Source: Eubacterium xylanophilum ATCC 35991 (lineage in GTDB: Bacteria > Bacillota > Clostridia > Lachnospirales > Lachnospiraceae). Taken from it: a DNA stretch of 64,000 nt. Positions within the stretch are counted from its first letter, which is position 1. Each line of letters opens with the position of its first letter. The translations under genes and the position numbers were made by a program. Below are positions 33,322 to 42,592 of the stretch, one piece after another. The stretch is taken from assembly GCF_000518685.1 (NCBI RefSeq), contig NZ_KI912470.1, positions 158,623-222,622 of the forward strand. The letters run 5' to 3'. The notes under the pieces are model-generated. The model saw nothing but the letters and a program-made list of their open reading frames with translations, made no database searches and was not told the origin of the DNA.

Positions 33322-33759
33322 ATGTCTGTTTTTGGAGCAATGGATATAAGCGCCACAGGTATGACGGCGCAACAGTTGAGAACTGATATAATCGCACAGA
33401 ATATTGCCAATGTCAATACGACCAGAGATGCGAATGGAAATCCCTACAAGAGAAAAACAGTGCGTTTTGAAGAAAAGAGTTTTCCAACATTTGACGAGTC
33501 GCTCAGCATGGCAAATGGTCACACGGGAAAGGGCGTTAAAGTAACACAGATCGTAGAAGATCCCAGTCCCGGAAATATGGTATATGACCCATCACATCCG
33601 GATGCTAATGAGGATGGATATGTAGTATATCCTAACGTTGATACGGTTACTGAGATGACCAATCTTATCGATGCGACCAGAGCTTATGAGGCCAATGTAA
33701 CAGTGTTAAATTCTACCAAGAGTATGGCACTTAAGGCCTTGGATATATCAGGAACTTGA
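33322..33759 (+). CDS. flgC: Flagellar basal body rod protein FlgC
   Basis: Rod subunit of 145 aa. The N-terminal signature is AMDISATGMTAQQLRTDIIA followed by NIANVNTTRDANGNPYKRK; the C-terminus has the standard NVDTVTEMTNLIDATRAYEA rod/hook helix. Secreted without a cleaved signal through the flagellar export gate. AAAGGAGTGATTAT gives a strong ribosome site. It sits 16 bases after flgB and 33 before fliE. Confidence 0.96.
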   Translation: MSVFGAMDISATGMTAQQLRTDIIAQNIANVNTTRDANGNPYKRKTVRFEEKSFPTFDESLSMANGHTGKGVKVTQIVEDPSPGNMVYDPSHPDANEDGYVVYPNVDTVTEMTNLIDATRAYEANVTVLNSTKSMALKALDISGT

Positions 33760-33792
33760 TGACATGTAGTTTGGGGTAAAGGATGAGAATAA

Positions 33793-34113
33793 ATGGATAT
33801 TTCTAAGATTAATGCAATTGATCCATTGGGGTCCGCCAGCATATATGGCAATTCAATCAGAGCTGTTGACAAGACAGAGTCTGAGCAAAGTTTTGATTCT
33901 TTGTTATCATCTGCAATGGGGCTGATTAAGGAAACTGATGCCCTGAGTAATAAGGCAGAGGAAGAGGAAATCAAGTATGCTATGGGTCGTTCAGATAGTA
34001 TACATGATTTGCAAGTTGCTCAGCAGAAGGCGTCTGTGTCATTACAGTATACTGTGGCAGTGAAGAATGCGGCAGTAGAGGCCTATAAGTCTATTATCAA
34101 CATGCAGTTTTAA
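33793..34113 (+). CDS. fliE: Flagellar hook-basal body protein FliE
   Basis: A 106-aa protein linking the MS ring to the rod. The C-terminal half shows the family pattern DSIHDLQVAQQKASVSLQYT followed by VKNAAVEAYKSIINMQ. The N-terminus is variable, as usual. The ATG at 33793 is used; the GGATGAG ahead of it is a modest ribosome site. Between flgC and fliF, the canonical position. Confidence 0.95.
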   Translation: MDISKINAIDPLGSASIYGNSIRAVDKTESEQSFDSLLSSAMGLIKETDALSNKAEEEEIKYAMGRSDSIHDLQVAQQKASVSLQYTVAVKNAAVEAYKSIINMQF

Positions 34114-34154
34114 TTAGCTGATTTTGCCAGAAAATATGAGGAGCGTATTCAACA

Positions 34155-35777
34155 ATGATGGAACAATTGGTATCCATTAAGGATAAGATTTTAGATTTTT
34201 GGAATAAGTACACAACAAAGCAAAAAACTATCATCATATGTGTGGTATTGGCGATATTTTTTGCTATTGTTGTGTTGTCTTATGTTTTGACTAGGCCGAC
34301 ATATAAGCATCTTGCCACACTTTCGGATCCTGCACTTGCCAGTACTTTGTCTAGTTCACTGGACACTGAGGGGCTTGATTACAAGATGGAGTCAGATGAT
34401 TCCGGAACAACGTCTTTTGATGTTGAGGAAAGTGATTATTCCAAGGCGGTTCTTGCAATGGGATCTAATGGAATTGTGGACACAGAGATGTCATGGGATG
34501 AGGCTCTTGAAAGTGATATGACCTCATCATCACTTGAAAAGCAAACCAAGATAACATTGGCTTTGCAGTCGTCTATCAAGACTAATCTCATAAATTTTGA
34601 GAACGTGGAAGATGCCACAGTGATTATTGACAAGAAAAAAGACGATAAGACTATTTTATCTGAGTCAGAAGAAGCTTCGGTGAGCGTTACGCTCAAACTC
34701 ACCAGTGGCAAGGAACTCAGTAAAGAGACGGCAACTGCTATGGCATACTACTTAACTAATGCCGTTGGAAATAAGTCAACAGACAATGTTGTCATTGTAG
34801 ATACTGCTGGAAATCTTCTCTATGGAGCTAAGACAGATAATACTCTCGGTGGAACTATTTCAAGTACAGAGGATTATAAGGCGAAGCTTCAGAAGACATT
34901 TGCAGAGCGTACAGAGAAGATGTTACTTAAAGCTGGTTTTGATGATGCGGATGTAAGTGAGCCGGCAATTAAGTTCAACATGGATAAGGTAAGCGAATTG
35001 GTAACTGAGTATTCTGTGGCAGAAGGACAGGATCAGGGTTATTATTCCAGTTCTTATGAGTATTCTTCTACAGGAAATTCAGGAAGCGGAGGTGTTCCGG
35101 GAACTGATTCCAATACCGAAGAAACAGATTATATGCTTCAGGATTCCGGTTCATCAAATTCTGAGACGATATTAAACAAGTACAATTATCTCCCTAACGA
35201 GGATGTAAAGAATATAGAAAAAGAAGTTGGAGCGGTTGTACCGGAAGAGTCTTCTGTTGGTGTTGTATTGACAAAATACAAAAAGATATCACAGGAGTCA
35301 CTTGAGGAATCGGGCGCTCTCAAAGATATGAGTTTTGAGGAATATGTTGATGCTAATAGTGCATCTACTGAGATAGATGTGCCAGAAAATGTGATTCCGC
35401 TTATTGCAGCAGCAACGGGAATTGCTGAGAATAATATTAGCGTTGTGGCATATGAAAAACCAGTTTACGAAGCGAGCGAAGACAAGGGAATATTTGGCAA
35501 TGTGACGAATTATCTCATGATAATTTTGGCAGTTCTCATTGCAGCGCTTCTCATATTCGTTATCATTAGGGGAACTTCACCTGTTGAGGTTACAGAGACT
35601 GAACCTGAGTTGTCAGTTGAGGATTTGCTCTCAACTACAGATGAGGAAGATAGCATTGATGATATCGAGATTTCAGAGAAATCTAAGATGCGACTTGCCA
35701 TCGAAAAGATTATTGATGAGAATCCGGAGGCAGTTGCATTGTTGTTGCGAAATTGGATTAATGAAGATTGGGGGTAA
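34155..35777 (+). CDS. fliF: Flagellar MS-ring protein FliF
   Basis: MS-ring subunit, 540 aa, in the cytoplasmic membrane. Two membrane spans flank a periplasm-equivalent domain: IIICVVLAIFFAIVVLSYVL near residue 30 and YLMIILAVLIAALLIFVIIR near residue 460. The YscJ-type ring-building motif region contains YKHLATLSDPALASTLSSSL. The C-terminal cytoplasmic tail (RLAIEKIIDENPEAVALLLR) is the FliG-binding part. The central Ser/Gly-rich stretch (SSSYEYSSTGNSGSGGVPG) is a flexible linker. AGGAG lies 9 bases before the start; a second ATG follows immediately. Confidence 0.96.
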   Translation: MMEQLVSIKDKILDFWNKYTTKQKTIIICVVLAIFFAIVVLSYVLTRPTYKHLATLSDPALASTLSSSLDTEGLDYKMESDDSGTTSFDVEESDYSKAVLAMGSNGIVDTEMSWDEALESDMTSSSLEKQTKITLALQSSIKTNLINFENVEDATVIIDKKKDDKTILSESEEASVSVTLKLTSGKELSKETATAMAYYLTNAVGNKSTDNVVIVDTAGNLLYGAKTDNTLGGTISSTEDYKAKLQKTFAERTEKMLLKAGFDDADVSEPAIKFNMDKVSELVTEYSVAEGQDQGYYSSSYEYSSTGNSGSGGVPGTDSNTEETDYMLQDSGSSNSETILNKYNYLPNEDVKNIEKEVGAVVPEESSVGVVLTKYKKISQESLEESGALKDMSFEEYVDANSASTEIDVPENVIPLIAAATGIAENNISVVAYEKPVYEASEDKGIFGNVTNYLMIILAVLIAALLIFVIIRGTSPVEVTETEPELSVEDLLSTTDEEDSIDDIEISEKSKMRLAIEKIIDENPEAVALLLRNWINEDWG

Positions 35778-35783
35778 TGCATA

Positions 35784-36794
35784 ATGGTTTCTATTGATGA
35801 AATGGATGGAATTCAGAAGGCGGCAATACTCCTAATTACTTTGGGACCGGAGAAGGCGTCTAGTATATTCAAACATCTTAAGGACGAAGAAATAGAGCAA
35901 TTGACACTTGAGATAGCCAATACTCGAAATGTGTCACCGGCTCAAAAAGAAATGGTATTAAATGAGTTTTACGAAGTCTGTCTTGCGCAGCAGTATATCG
36001 CAGAAGGTGGTATTGGATATGCAAAGGATCTTCTTCAGAAAGCTCTGGGTGAGGATAAAGCCAGTGCAGTTCTTGGAAAACTCACTGCATCTCTTCAGGT
36101 TAGACCATTTGAATTTATCAGAAAAACAGAGGCTTCGCAGATACTCAACTTTATTCAGGATGAGCATCCACAGACTATAGCGCTTATCCTTTCATACCTG
36201 TCAGCCGGACAGGCTGCGGCGATTATCAGCACGCTTCCGCCAGAGAAACAGACAGATGTTGCAAAGCGTATTGCACTCATGGATAGAACATCCCCTGATG
36301 TAATCAAGGAAGTTGAGGGAATTCTTGAACAGAAACTAGCTTCGCTTGTCAATCAGGATTATACGATTGTGGGCGGTATCGACTCAATCGTAGAGGTTTT
36401 GAATACAGTAGACAGAGGAACAGAGAAGCATATCATGGAGAATCTGGAAATCGAGGAGCCAGAGCTTGCAGACGAAATTCGCAAGAAAATGTTCGTATTC
36501 GAGGATATTCTCATGCTGGACGACCGTTCTGTTCAGCGTGTGCTTAGAGAGGTTGAAAACGGTGAACTTGCTATTGCACTCAAGGGCTCCAACGAGGAAG
36601 TTCAGAGTCTCATTTTCAACAATATGTCTACACGTCTTGCAGCCATGATCAAAGAGGATATGGAATATATGGGTCCTGTGCGACTCAAGGATGTTGAGGA
36701 AGCTCAGCAGAAGATTGTTAATGTTATCAGAAGATTGGAAGATTCAGCTGAAATCGTTATTTCCAGAAGTGGAGGTGACGAGATAGTTGTCTAA
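35784..36794 (+). CDS. fliG: Flagellar motor switch protein FliG
   Basis: Rotor protein, 336 aa, that contacts FliF, FliM and the MotA stator. N-terminal KAAILLITLGPEKASSIFKH, the middle EHPQTIALILSYLSAGQAAA (EHPQ motif for FliM) and the C-terminal charged torque helix (FVFEDILMLDDRSVQRVLRE) are all present. GGGGGT precedes the ATG. The stop overlaps the TTG start of fliH by 8 bases, suggesting translational coupling. Confidence 0.97.
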   Translation: MVSIDEMDGIQKAAILLITLGPEKASSIFKHLKDEEIEQLTLEIANTRNVSPAQKEMVLNEFYEVCLAQQYIAEGGIGYAKDLLQKALGEDKASAVLGKLTASLQVRPFEFIRKTEASQILNFIQDEHPQTIALILSYLSAGQAAAIISTLPPEKQTDVAKRIALMDRTSPDVIKEVEGILEQKLASLVNQDYTIVGGIDSIVEVLNTVDRGTEKHIMENLEIEEPELADEIRKKMFVFEDILMLDDRSVQRVLREVENGELAIALKGSNEEVQSLIFNNMSTRLAAMIKEDMEYMGPVRLKDVEEAQQKIVNVIRRLEDSAEIVISRSGGDEIVV

Positions 36795-37659
36795 TCTAAT
36801 AAAAAATGGATATATAAATGTCCAACAGGGTAAAGCTGTCGTTATTGACCATAGTGGCGATAATGGGGGCTTTGATTCCTTTACAGAGGGAAAAAAGTTT
36901 AAGACTATTGCCGAACTTGAGGTTGAAAAGGGACTCCAGATGTATGGAGATCTTTCTATGGCAAGTATAATGGGTGAATCCGAAGAGGTTTCTGAAGTAT
37001 TGCCGGAAAGTAAACCGGAGATACAATTCGATGAGGAGATTGAGGCGCAGGATATTTCTCTTGAAGAAAAGGCAACTGCGCAGGCTGAGAAAATCGTAAA
37101 TGAAGCCAGACAACTTGCAGAGCAGATTCAGCAAGAGGCGAAAGCTGCCGGTGAACAGCTTAAAGCCGAGGCTTACGAAGAAGGACTTCATAGAGGGTAT
37201 GAAGAGGGCATGAAGAAAGCTTCAGAGGAGCTTGATGCAAGAGAGCAAGAGATTTTAGAATTAGATAGAAAGTCCAAAGCAGAGTTGTCTCAGTGCATCG
37301 ATACGATTGAACAAAAGTATGTGGGGATAGTTATGTCCTTGGTTGAGAAGTTAACGGGAAAAGTAGTTGAAAATAGTCCGGATGTGATTCTCTACTTGAT
37401 AAAATCCGCCGCTAGAGATATGGAAAAATCAAGGGAGATTAAGATTAGAGTATGTACTGATGAACTGCCTGGTGTTGAAGCTTTGAAAAGTGAGATTCAA
37501 GCGGAAATCGGAGGGGATTGTACAGTTGAAATTGTACCGGACTCTGCCGTTAACGAGGGACAGTGTATCATTGAAACTGAACACCAGATGGTTGACTGCG
37601 GTATTAAGACGCAACTCGAAATGTTGCAGAGAGATTTGTCGACGCTAATCGGGGAATGA
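36787..37659 (+). CDS. fliH: Flagellar assembly protein FliH
   Basis: Regulator of the FliI export ATPase, 290 aa, cytosolic. A long coiled coil (about residues 80-165, KATAQAEKIVNEARQLAEQI with AxxxG-like repeats, EEGLHRGYEEGMKKA) precedes the C-terminal globular domain (VGIVMSLVEKLTGKVVENSP) homologous to the V/F-ATPase E/delta subunits. Translation appears to begin at TTG 36787, ten bases after GGAGGT (36771-36776), inside the 3' end of fliG. Its stop overlaps the fliI start region. Confidence 0.92.
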   Translation: MSNLIKNGYINVQQGKAVVIDHSGDNGGFDSFTEGKKFKTIAELEVEKGLQMYGDLSMASIMGESEEVSEVLPESKPEIQFDEEIEAQDISLEEKATAQAEKIVNEARQLAEQIQQEAKAAGEQLKAEAYEEGLHRGYEEGMKKASEELDAREQEILELDRKSKAELSQCIDTIEQKYVGIVMSLVEKLTGKVVENSPDVILYLIKSAARDMEKSREIKIRVCTDELPGVEALKSEIQAEIGGDCTVEIVPDSAVNEGQCIIETEHQMVDCGIKTQLEMLQRDLSTLIGE

Positions 37660-39008
37660 CGGTGATTGATATGGATATGGCAAGTATTGTCAATATGGAA
37701 CGATACGAAGGAATAATGACGAGAAGTTTTGTTAAACCTCTTGGAAAAGTTGCCAAGGTTGTTGGATTGACAGTTGAGTCAATTGGCCCCGAGGCAAAAC
37801 TCAACGACTTATGCCTTATTAAGTCACATGCAAATGCTGGAGTGGTAAAGGCTGAAGTGGTGGGCTTTAGAGATGACAGAGTTCTTCTTATGCCCTATGA
37901 TAACGTAGAGGGAGTCGGACCTGGAAGTTGGGTGGAAAATACGGGAAGACCGCTGATGGTAAAGGTGTCCGATGACTTGCTTGGAAAGACACTTGATGGA
38001 GTGGGAAATGTCATAAGCGGTGAAGAGCTGGATGAATATTGTCCGGCATACTCAGTTGAAGCGGAGCCGCCGGATCCCATGAAAAGAGAAATGATATCAG
38101 ATCACCTGGCGCTGGGAGTAAAAGCAGTAGATGGGTTGATTACTGTCGGCAAGGGGCAAAGGATTGGCATATTTGCCGGAAGTGGTGTTGGAAAGAGTAC
38201 CCTGATGGGAATGTTTGCCCGCAATACCAAGGCAGACATAAACATAATTGCCCTCATCGGAGAGCGTGGACGTGAGGTAAGAGAGTTTATAGAAAGAGAT
38301 TTGGGGAGTGAAGGTATGGCCCGCTCTGTGGTGGTTGTTGCCACATCGGACAAACCTGCGCTCATAAGAAATAAAGCCGCTAAGACAGCTACGGCTATTG
38401 CGGAATATTTTCGAGATCAGGGAAAAGATGTATTGTTGATGATGGACAATCTGACGCGATTTTCCATGGCACAGCGAGAGATTGGGCTGGCGTCCGGGGA
38501 ACCGCCTGTATCAAGGGGATATCCACCGAGTGTTTATGCGGAAATGCCAAAGTTGTTAGAGAGAGCGGGGAATTCTGAAGTTGGAAGTATAACAGGGCTC
38601 TATGCAGTGTTGGTAGATGGTGATGACTTCAATGAACCTATATCCGACACAGCCAGAGGTATCCTCGATGGGCATATAGTTTTATCAAGAGCGATGGCTC
38701 AGAAGAATCATTATCCGGCTATCGACGTGCTGCAGAGCATTTCTCGTGTTATGTCGGCGGTGGCTTCACCTGAGCACAAGAAGCTTGCCGGTACGCTGAA
38801 AAATGTTCTGGCAACATATAGTGAGGCGGAGGATTTGATAAATATCGGCGCATACAGACCGGGATCAAACAAGTCTATTGATTTTGCCATTGAGAAGATT
38901 GATGCTGTGAATGAATTTTTGATGCAAGGCACAGAGGAGAAGTTTACTTTCGAGGAAACACTTGAAAGAATGGCTGCTATTTTTGACGATGGGGGAGCAG
39001 TTGGATAA
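37656..39008 (+). CDS. fliI: Flagellum-specific ATPase FliI
   Basis: Hexameric ATPase of the flagellar type III export apparatus, 450 aa. Walker A is GIFAGSGVGKSTLMGMFA; Walker B region DVLLMMDNLTRFSMAQREI; the ATPase signature PPSVYAEMPKLLERAGNSE is present. The exact start is uncertain: ATG 37656 overlaps the fliH stop but touches the GGGGA site, whereas GTG 37662 is six bases from it and ATG 37677 lies further in. The choice changes only seven residues or fewer. Confidence 0.95.
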   Translation: MTVIDMDMASIVNMERYEGIMTRSFVKPLGKVAKVVGLTVESIGPEAKLNDLCLIKSHANAGVVKAEVVGFRDDRVLLMPYDNVEGVGPGSWVENTGRPLMVKVSDDLLGKTLDGVGNVISGEELDEYCPAYSVEAEPPDPMKREMISDHLALGVKAVDGLITVGKGQRIGIFAGSGVGKSTLMGMFARNTKADINIIALIGERGREVREFIERDLGSEGMARSVVVVATSDKPALIRNKAAKTATAIAEYFRDQGKDVLLMMDNLTRFSMAQREIGLASGEPPVSRGYPPSVYAEMPKLLERAGNSEVGSITGLYAVLVDGDDFNEPISDTARGILDGHIVLSRAMAQKNHYPAIDVLQSISRVMSAVASPEHKKLAGTLKNVLATYSEAEDLINIGAYRPGSNKSIDFAIEKIDAVNEFLMQGTEEKFTFEETLERMAAIFDDGGAVG

Positions 39009-39036
39009 GGGAAAGTGATGCATGGAGGTGAGTCTT

Positions 39037-39492
39037 TTGGCCAGGTTTAATTTTTCAATGCAGAATATCCTTGACATGAAGGAAAAGTTAGAAGAACAGG
39101 CAAAAAACGAGTATGCTGAAGCCAACATGCGTCTCATGGACGAGCAGGAAAAGGAAGCTGCGCTGGCAAAAAGACAGGAGCAGGCTGAGATAAGACTTGC
39201 CCAGATGCTTCATGAGCAACTTGCAGTGATGGAGATTAGACGGCGAGAAGAAGCTGTTGAGATATTAAAAATGTACAAAAAACAGCAACAATTAGCTGTC
39301 AAACGCTGTGAGAAAGAAGTGGAAGCTGCAAGAGAGCGACTGCAACTTGCCATGCAGGAGCGAAAAATGTATGAGAAACTTAGAGAAAAAGCCTTTGAAA
39401 AGTTTCTCAAAGAGGAGCTGGATAAGGAGCAAAAGGAAGTTGATGAGCGCAATAGCTATCAATACGGTACTGCAGCGCAAACATCAAATTAG
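39037..39492 (+). CDS. fliJ: Flagellar export chaperone FliJ
   Basis: A 151-aa antiparallel coiled-coil protein that works with FliH/FliI, like the gamma subunit stalk of F-type ATPases. Almost entirely helical and charged (NEYAEANMRLMDEQEKEAAL; AEIRLAQMLHEQLAVMEIRR). I choose TTG 39037 as start: GGAGGTGA (39024-39031) is perfectly spaced and the resulting MARFNFSMQNILDMKEKLE is the usual FliJ beginning. The in-frame ATG at 39022 lies upstream of the site. Confidence 0.9.
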   Translation: MARFNFSMQNILDMKEKLEEQAKNEYAEANMRLMDEQEKEAALAKRQEQAEIRLAQMLHEQLAVMEIRRREEAVEILKMYKKQQQLAVKRCEKEVEAARERLQLAMQERKMYEKLREKAFEKFLKEELDKEQKEVDERNSYQYGTAAQTSN

Positions 39493-39513
39493 CAATAGAG
39501 ATTGGAGATTAAG

Positions 39514-40263
39514 ATGGCAGATAAGAATAAAGATGCAGATAATACTGTTGAAAAAGAAGAGGGCGCCGGTAGCAAGGTGCTGACTATCGTGATAGTGTTG
39601 CTCATAATACTGATATGGCTTGCTGCGTTTGTTGCACTTGTTAAAATGGACGTAGGTGGCTTTGGAAGTGAAGTTTTGGCGCCGGTTGTAAAGGATGTGC
39701 CGGTGGTTAATATGATTCTTCCGTCAAAGGTGACAGAGGAAAAGAAGGATCCATCACTCTATACCAATCTTGACGAGGCAAATGCTAAAATCAAGGATTT
39801 GGAGGCACAGCTAGCCAAGGCTAAGAGCAGTGGCTCTGCAAGTAGTGACGAGGTCAAAGAATTAAAGGCAGAAGTTGATAGATTAAAGAAGTTCGAATCT
39901 CAGCAGAGGGCCTTCGAGCAGAGAGTTAAGGAATTTGACGAGGGAGTTGTCTACAATGACAAGGCTCCTGAATTAGAGGAATACAAGAAGTACTATGAAC
40001 AGATTTCTCCTGATAATGCGGAGAATATTTATAAAAAAGTTCTCAAGGATTATCAGCATGAACAGGCGATTAAGAAACAGGGAACAGTATATAGTAAGAT
40101 GGATGCCAAGAAAGCTGCAGCTGTTCTTGAGACCATGGCAACGGACATAGGTCTTGTGGCTAAGATTCTTGATACTATGACAGAATCAAAGAGCGCGGCA
40201 ATACTCAATGAAATGACACCGGAAACTGCCGCTCAGATAACAACGAAGATGACTTCAAAGTAG
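39514..40263 (+). CDS. MotE/YlxF-type flagellar protein
   Basis: A 249-aa protein between fliJ and fliK, the usual place of ylxF in Firmicutes. It has one membrane span near residues 25-45 (VLTIVIVLLIILIWLAAFVA), a coiled coil (NLDEANAKIKDLEAQLAKAK; VKELKAEVDRLKKFESQQRA) and a C-terminal MgtE_N-like helical repeat (MDAKKAAAVLETMATDIGLV; ESKSAAILNEMTPETAAQI), the MotE arrangement. MotE of other bacteria stabilises the stator protein MotC; the Firmicute role is not well defined. GGAGA lies 6 bases before the ATG. Confidence 0.82.
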   Translation: MADKNKDADNTVEKEEGAGSKVLTIVIVLLIILIWLAAFVALVKMDVGGFGSEVLAPVVKDVPVVNMILPSKVTEEKKDPSLYTNLDEANAKIKDLEAQLAKAKSSGSASSDEVKELKAEVDRLKKFESQQRAFEQRVKEFDEGVVYNDKAPELEEYKKYYEQISPDNAENIYKKVLKDYQHEQAIKKQGTVYSKMDAKKAAAVLETMATDIGLVAKILDTMTESKSAAILNEMTPETAAQITTKMTSK

Positions 40264-40350
40264 AAAAATCATATAATTCTTTTATCAAATAGTATAATAT
40301 TTCTCCGACCTATGTCGATATATTTAAAGACAGAATTTTACTTTATATTT

Positions 40351-40370
40351 ACCAGGGCAAATGCCCTGGT
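40351..40370 (+). repeat. Perfect hairpin in the motE-fliK gap
   Basis: ACCAGGGC-aaat-GCCCTGGT, a perfect 8-bp stem with a tetraloop, not followed by a T-tract, so not a normal terminator. It lies in the 139-base gap 40264-40402, which also holds an isolated TATAAT (40293-40298) lacking a recognisable -35. It could stabilise a processed mRNA end or modulate fliK translation. Confidence 0.6.
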
Positions 40371-40402
40371 AGATGTGGAATTAAAGCGAGGAGGATGGAC
40401 AG

Positions 40403-41779
40403 ATGCAATCACAAAGCATATCGATGCAATTCACGACGATTCAATCTGCTTCGACCGGAAAGACCACAAAAGTAAAAGAATCCAATTTTGACAACTTCAT
40501 GTCAAAAGTGTCTTCGAATGTTAATAATAACCAGGATTCTAAAAGCGATTTTAATGCGGACAAACAAACAACAAAAGCCCAGGGGACAGATGAAGAGTAC
40601 AAGAATGATGGGGATTATAGGCAGAGAAGAGCAGAATTGAATAGTAAGACAGAAGTCAGATCAAAGGACGAATTTACTGAAGAAGATTTCGAGAAAGTCG
40701 AAGAAAAGATTGTAGATCTTCTTGAAGATACCTTTGGTATGTCGAGAGATCAGGTGGAAGACATTATGAATCAGCTCGGAATTACGTGTGCTAGTTTCAC
40801 ACTCGTAGTTACAGAGATGACAATTGATGCCACAAGCCTAAGAGCTTTTGTGATGGAAGCTCACGGAATTGAAGATGTCAATGCATTCCTCACTTCAGAC
40901 AAGCTCGTGACAGAGCTTAACAATCTAATGAATGGAATCGAAGATATTCTGGATGAAATGCTTGGAATTGACATGAAGAATCTCAATGATTCAAGTATGA
41001 ATTATCTCAAAGAGTTCTCAGAAAAGTTTTCAAAAATCATGGAAGATTTTGTAAATGGACAAAGTGAAGAACAGAGGGAAGTTACCGCAGAAACTCAGGC
41101 GAGTGTTCAAAGCGATTTGCAGGACGACTTGAATGCTCAGAACACAGATGCTGTGGATGACGCCAATGGATCTGAGATTACAATCGAAGTCACCGGTGAG
41201 AGTAAAACCGGAGATTCATCGAATAATCAAGGTGAAATGTCCCGACAGGGCGACAATGGCAATCAGTTAAATGCTTTTGTTGAAAATCTCAATCAAAATT
41301 TCAACGCTAATGCTGTTGATGGGGAGATTAGTGAGGCTACAACAGGAGTTTCATTTGATCAGATTGTAAATCAAGTCGTCAAACAGATTAAGATCAGGGT
41401 AATGCCTCAGACAACGAGTATGGAGCTTATGCTAAACCCTGCAACCCTTGGAAGAGTCAATCTCAGTGTTATGACTAGAGAAGGAGTTGCAACTGCGACA
41501 TTGACAGTGCAGAATGAATATGCGAAGGAAGCACTTGAAAGTCAGATTGTAACACTCAGAGAGAATCTTGAAAACCAGGGACTCAAGGTTGAATCTGTGG
41601 AAGTAAATGTTTCAAACTTTGGATTTAAGAACCAGGAGGATTCAAACAATCAGAACCTAAATGGAAAGCCTAAGAAACGTATTAAGGTAGGAAGGGGAAC
41701 CAATCAAAGCGAAGAAGTTCCTGAAGAGGAGAACAATGCTGCTACAAATCCGGATGGAGTTGTAGATTTTACAGCATAG
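40403..41779 (+). CDS. fliK: Flagellar hook-length control protein FliK
   Basis: A 458-aa secreted ruler that measures the hook and switches export specificity through FlhB. The N-terminal two thirds are polar and low-complexity, as in the family (Asn/Gln/Asp-rich near 225-300). The C-terminal Flg_hook domain is clear at about 330-405: QTTSMELMLNPATLGRVNLS, EGVATATLTVQNEYAKEALE and NQGLKVESVEVNV. A basic tail (KPKKRIKVGR) follows. GCGAGGAGG is a strong ribosome site. It sits between the MotE-like gene and flgD, its normal position. Confidence 0.93.
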   Translation: MQSQSISMQFTTIQSASTGKTTKVKESNFDNFMSKVSSNVNNNQDSKSDFNADKQTTKAQGTDEEYKNDGDYRQRRAELNSKTEVRSKDEFTEEDFEKVEEKIVDLLEDTFGMSRDQVEDIMNQLGITCASFTLVVTEMTIDATSLRAFVMEAHGIEDVNAFLTSDKLVTELNNLMNGIEDILDEMLGIDMKNLNDSSMNYLKEFSEKFSKIMEDFVNGQSEEQREVTAETQASVQSDLQDDLNAQNTDAVDDANGSEITIEVTGESKTGDSSNNQGEMSRQGDNGNQLNAFVENLNQNFNANAVDGEISEATTGVSFDQIVNQVVKQIKIRVMPQTTSMELMLNPATLGRVNLSVMTREGVATATLTVQNEYAKEALESQIVTLRENLENQGLKVESVEVNVSNFGFKNQEDSNNQNLNGKPKKRIKVGRGTNQSEEVPEEENNAATNPDGVVDFTA

Positions 41780-41792
41780 AAAGGAGAACGCT

Positions 41793-42560
41793 ATGGCAAC
41801 ATCTATTAATGGTTTGATTGCAGGCCTAGATGATTTGTCGTTGTCTACAAAGAGAACCAATGCCACAGAAGATAATCAGACTAAAGCTGGTGGAGATCTT
41901 GGCAAAGATCAATTTCTCCAACTCTTGGTAACTCAGATGAAAAACCAGGACCCATTGGAGCCGGAAAAAGATTCTGATTTTATCGCTCAACTAGCTCAGT
42001 TCTCATCACTTGAGCAAATGCAAAACCTCAATGAAACAGTTCAAAACTCACAGGCATTTGGACTTGTTGGTAAATCCGTAGTAATCAATACAACGAGTAC
42101 TAATGGAGATGTAAATGAGGTCAAGGGTGTTGTAGACTATATCACAATGTCTAACGGAGAGGCGAAGATGTCAGTAAATGGCAATCTTTATCCGATAAGT
42201 GATTTGGCAGAAGTTAAGGATTCATATTATGCAATCCAAGAGTTTCTTCCAACAGTTGAGAAGGCGGATTGCACATATGACAAGACCAACAAATCACCGA
42301 TTACAATCAATTTAGACATGGGACAAGCATCATATTCGGCTTCAAATGTTGCAGTCAAACTCAACGGAAATTTTGTTGATAAGAGTTATCTCACATATGA
42401 GAAGGGCAAATTATCGATTTGGCCGGGTGCTATGGATTCCCTTGGAATTGGAGAATATAAAGTTGAATTCCAGTTCGATGATCCATACTCAACAATTGTG
42501 GGTGACAAAGTTACTCTTAAAGTCATCAACAGCGGTGTAACTAACCAGGACAAAGAATAA
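41793..42560 (+). CDS. flgD: Flagellar hook assembly protein FlgD
   Basis: Hook-cap scaffold, 255 aa. The conserved N-terminal region KDQFLQLLVTQMKNQDPLEP followed by FIAQLAQFSSLEQMQNLNE is unmistakable. The C-terminal half forms Tudor/fibronectin-like beta domains (WPGAMDSLGIGEYKVEFQFD). AAAGGAG precedes the ATG by 7 bases. Located between fliK and the small TIGR02530 gene. Confidence 0.96.
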   Translation: MATSINGLIAGLDDLSLSTKRTNATEDNQTKAGGDLGKDQFLQLLVTQMKNQDPLEPEKDSDFIAQLAQFSSLEQMQNLNETVQNSQAFGLVGKSVVINTTSTNGDVNEVKGVVDYITMSNGEAKMSVNGNLYPISDLAEVKDSYYAIQEFLPTVEKADCTYDKTNKSPITINLDMGQASYSASNVAVKLNGNFVDKSYLTYEKGKLSIWPGAMDSLGIGEYKVEFQFDDPYSTIVGDKVTLKVINSGVTNQDKE

Positions 42561-42592
42561 TATGTTTTCTCTACAAATTGGAGGTGGTTAAT

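Noticed and set aside
40351-40370. Terminator between motE and fliK
   Set aside because: Stem is perfect but no T-tract follows, so it is listed only as a hairpin.
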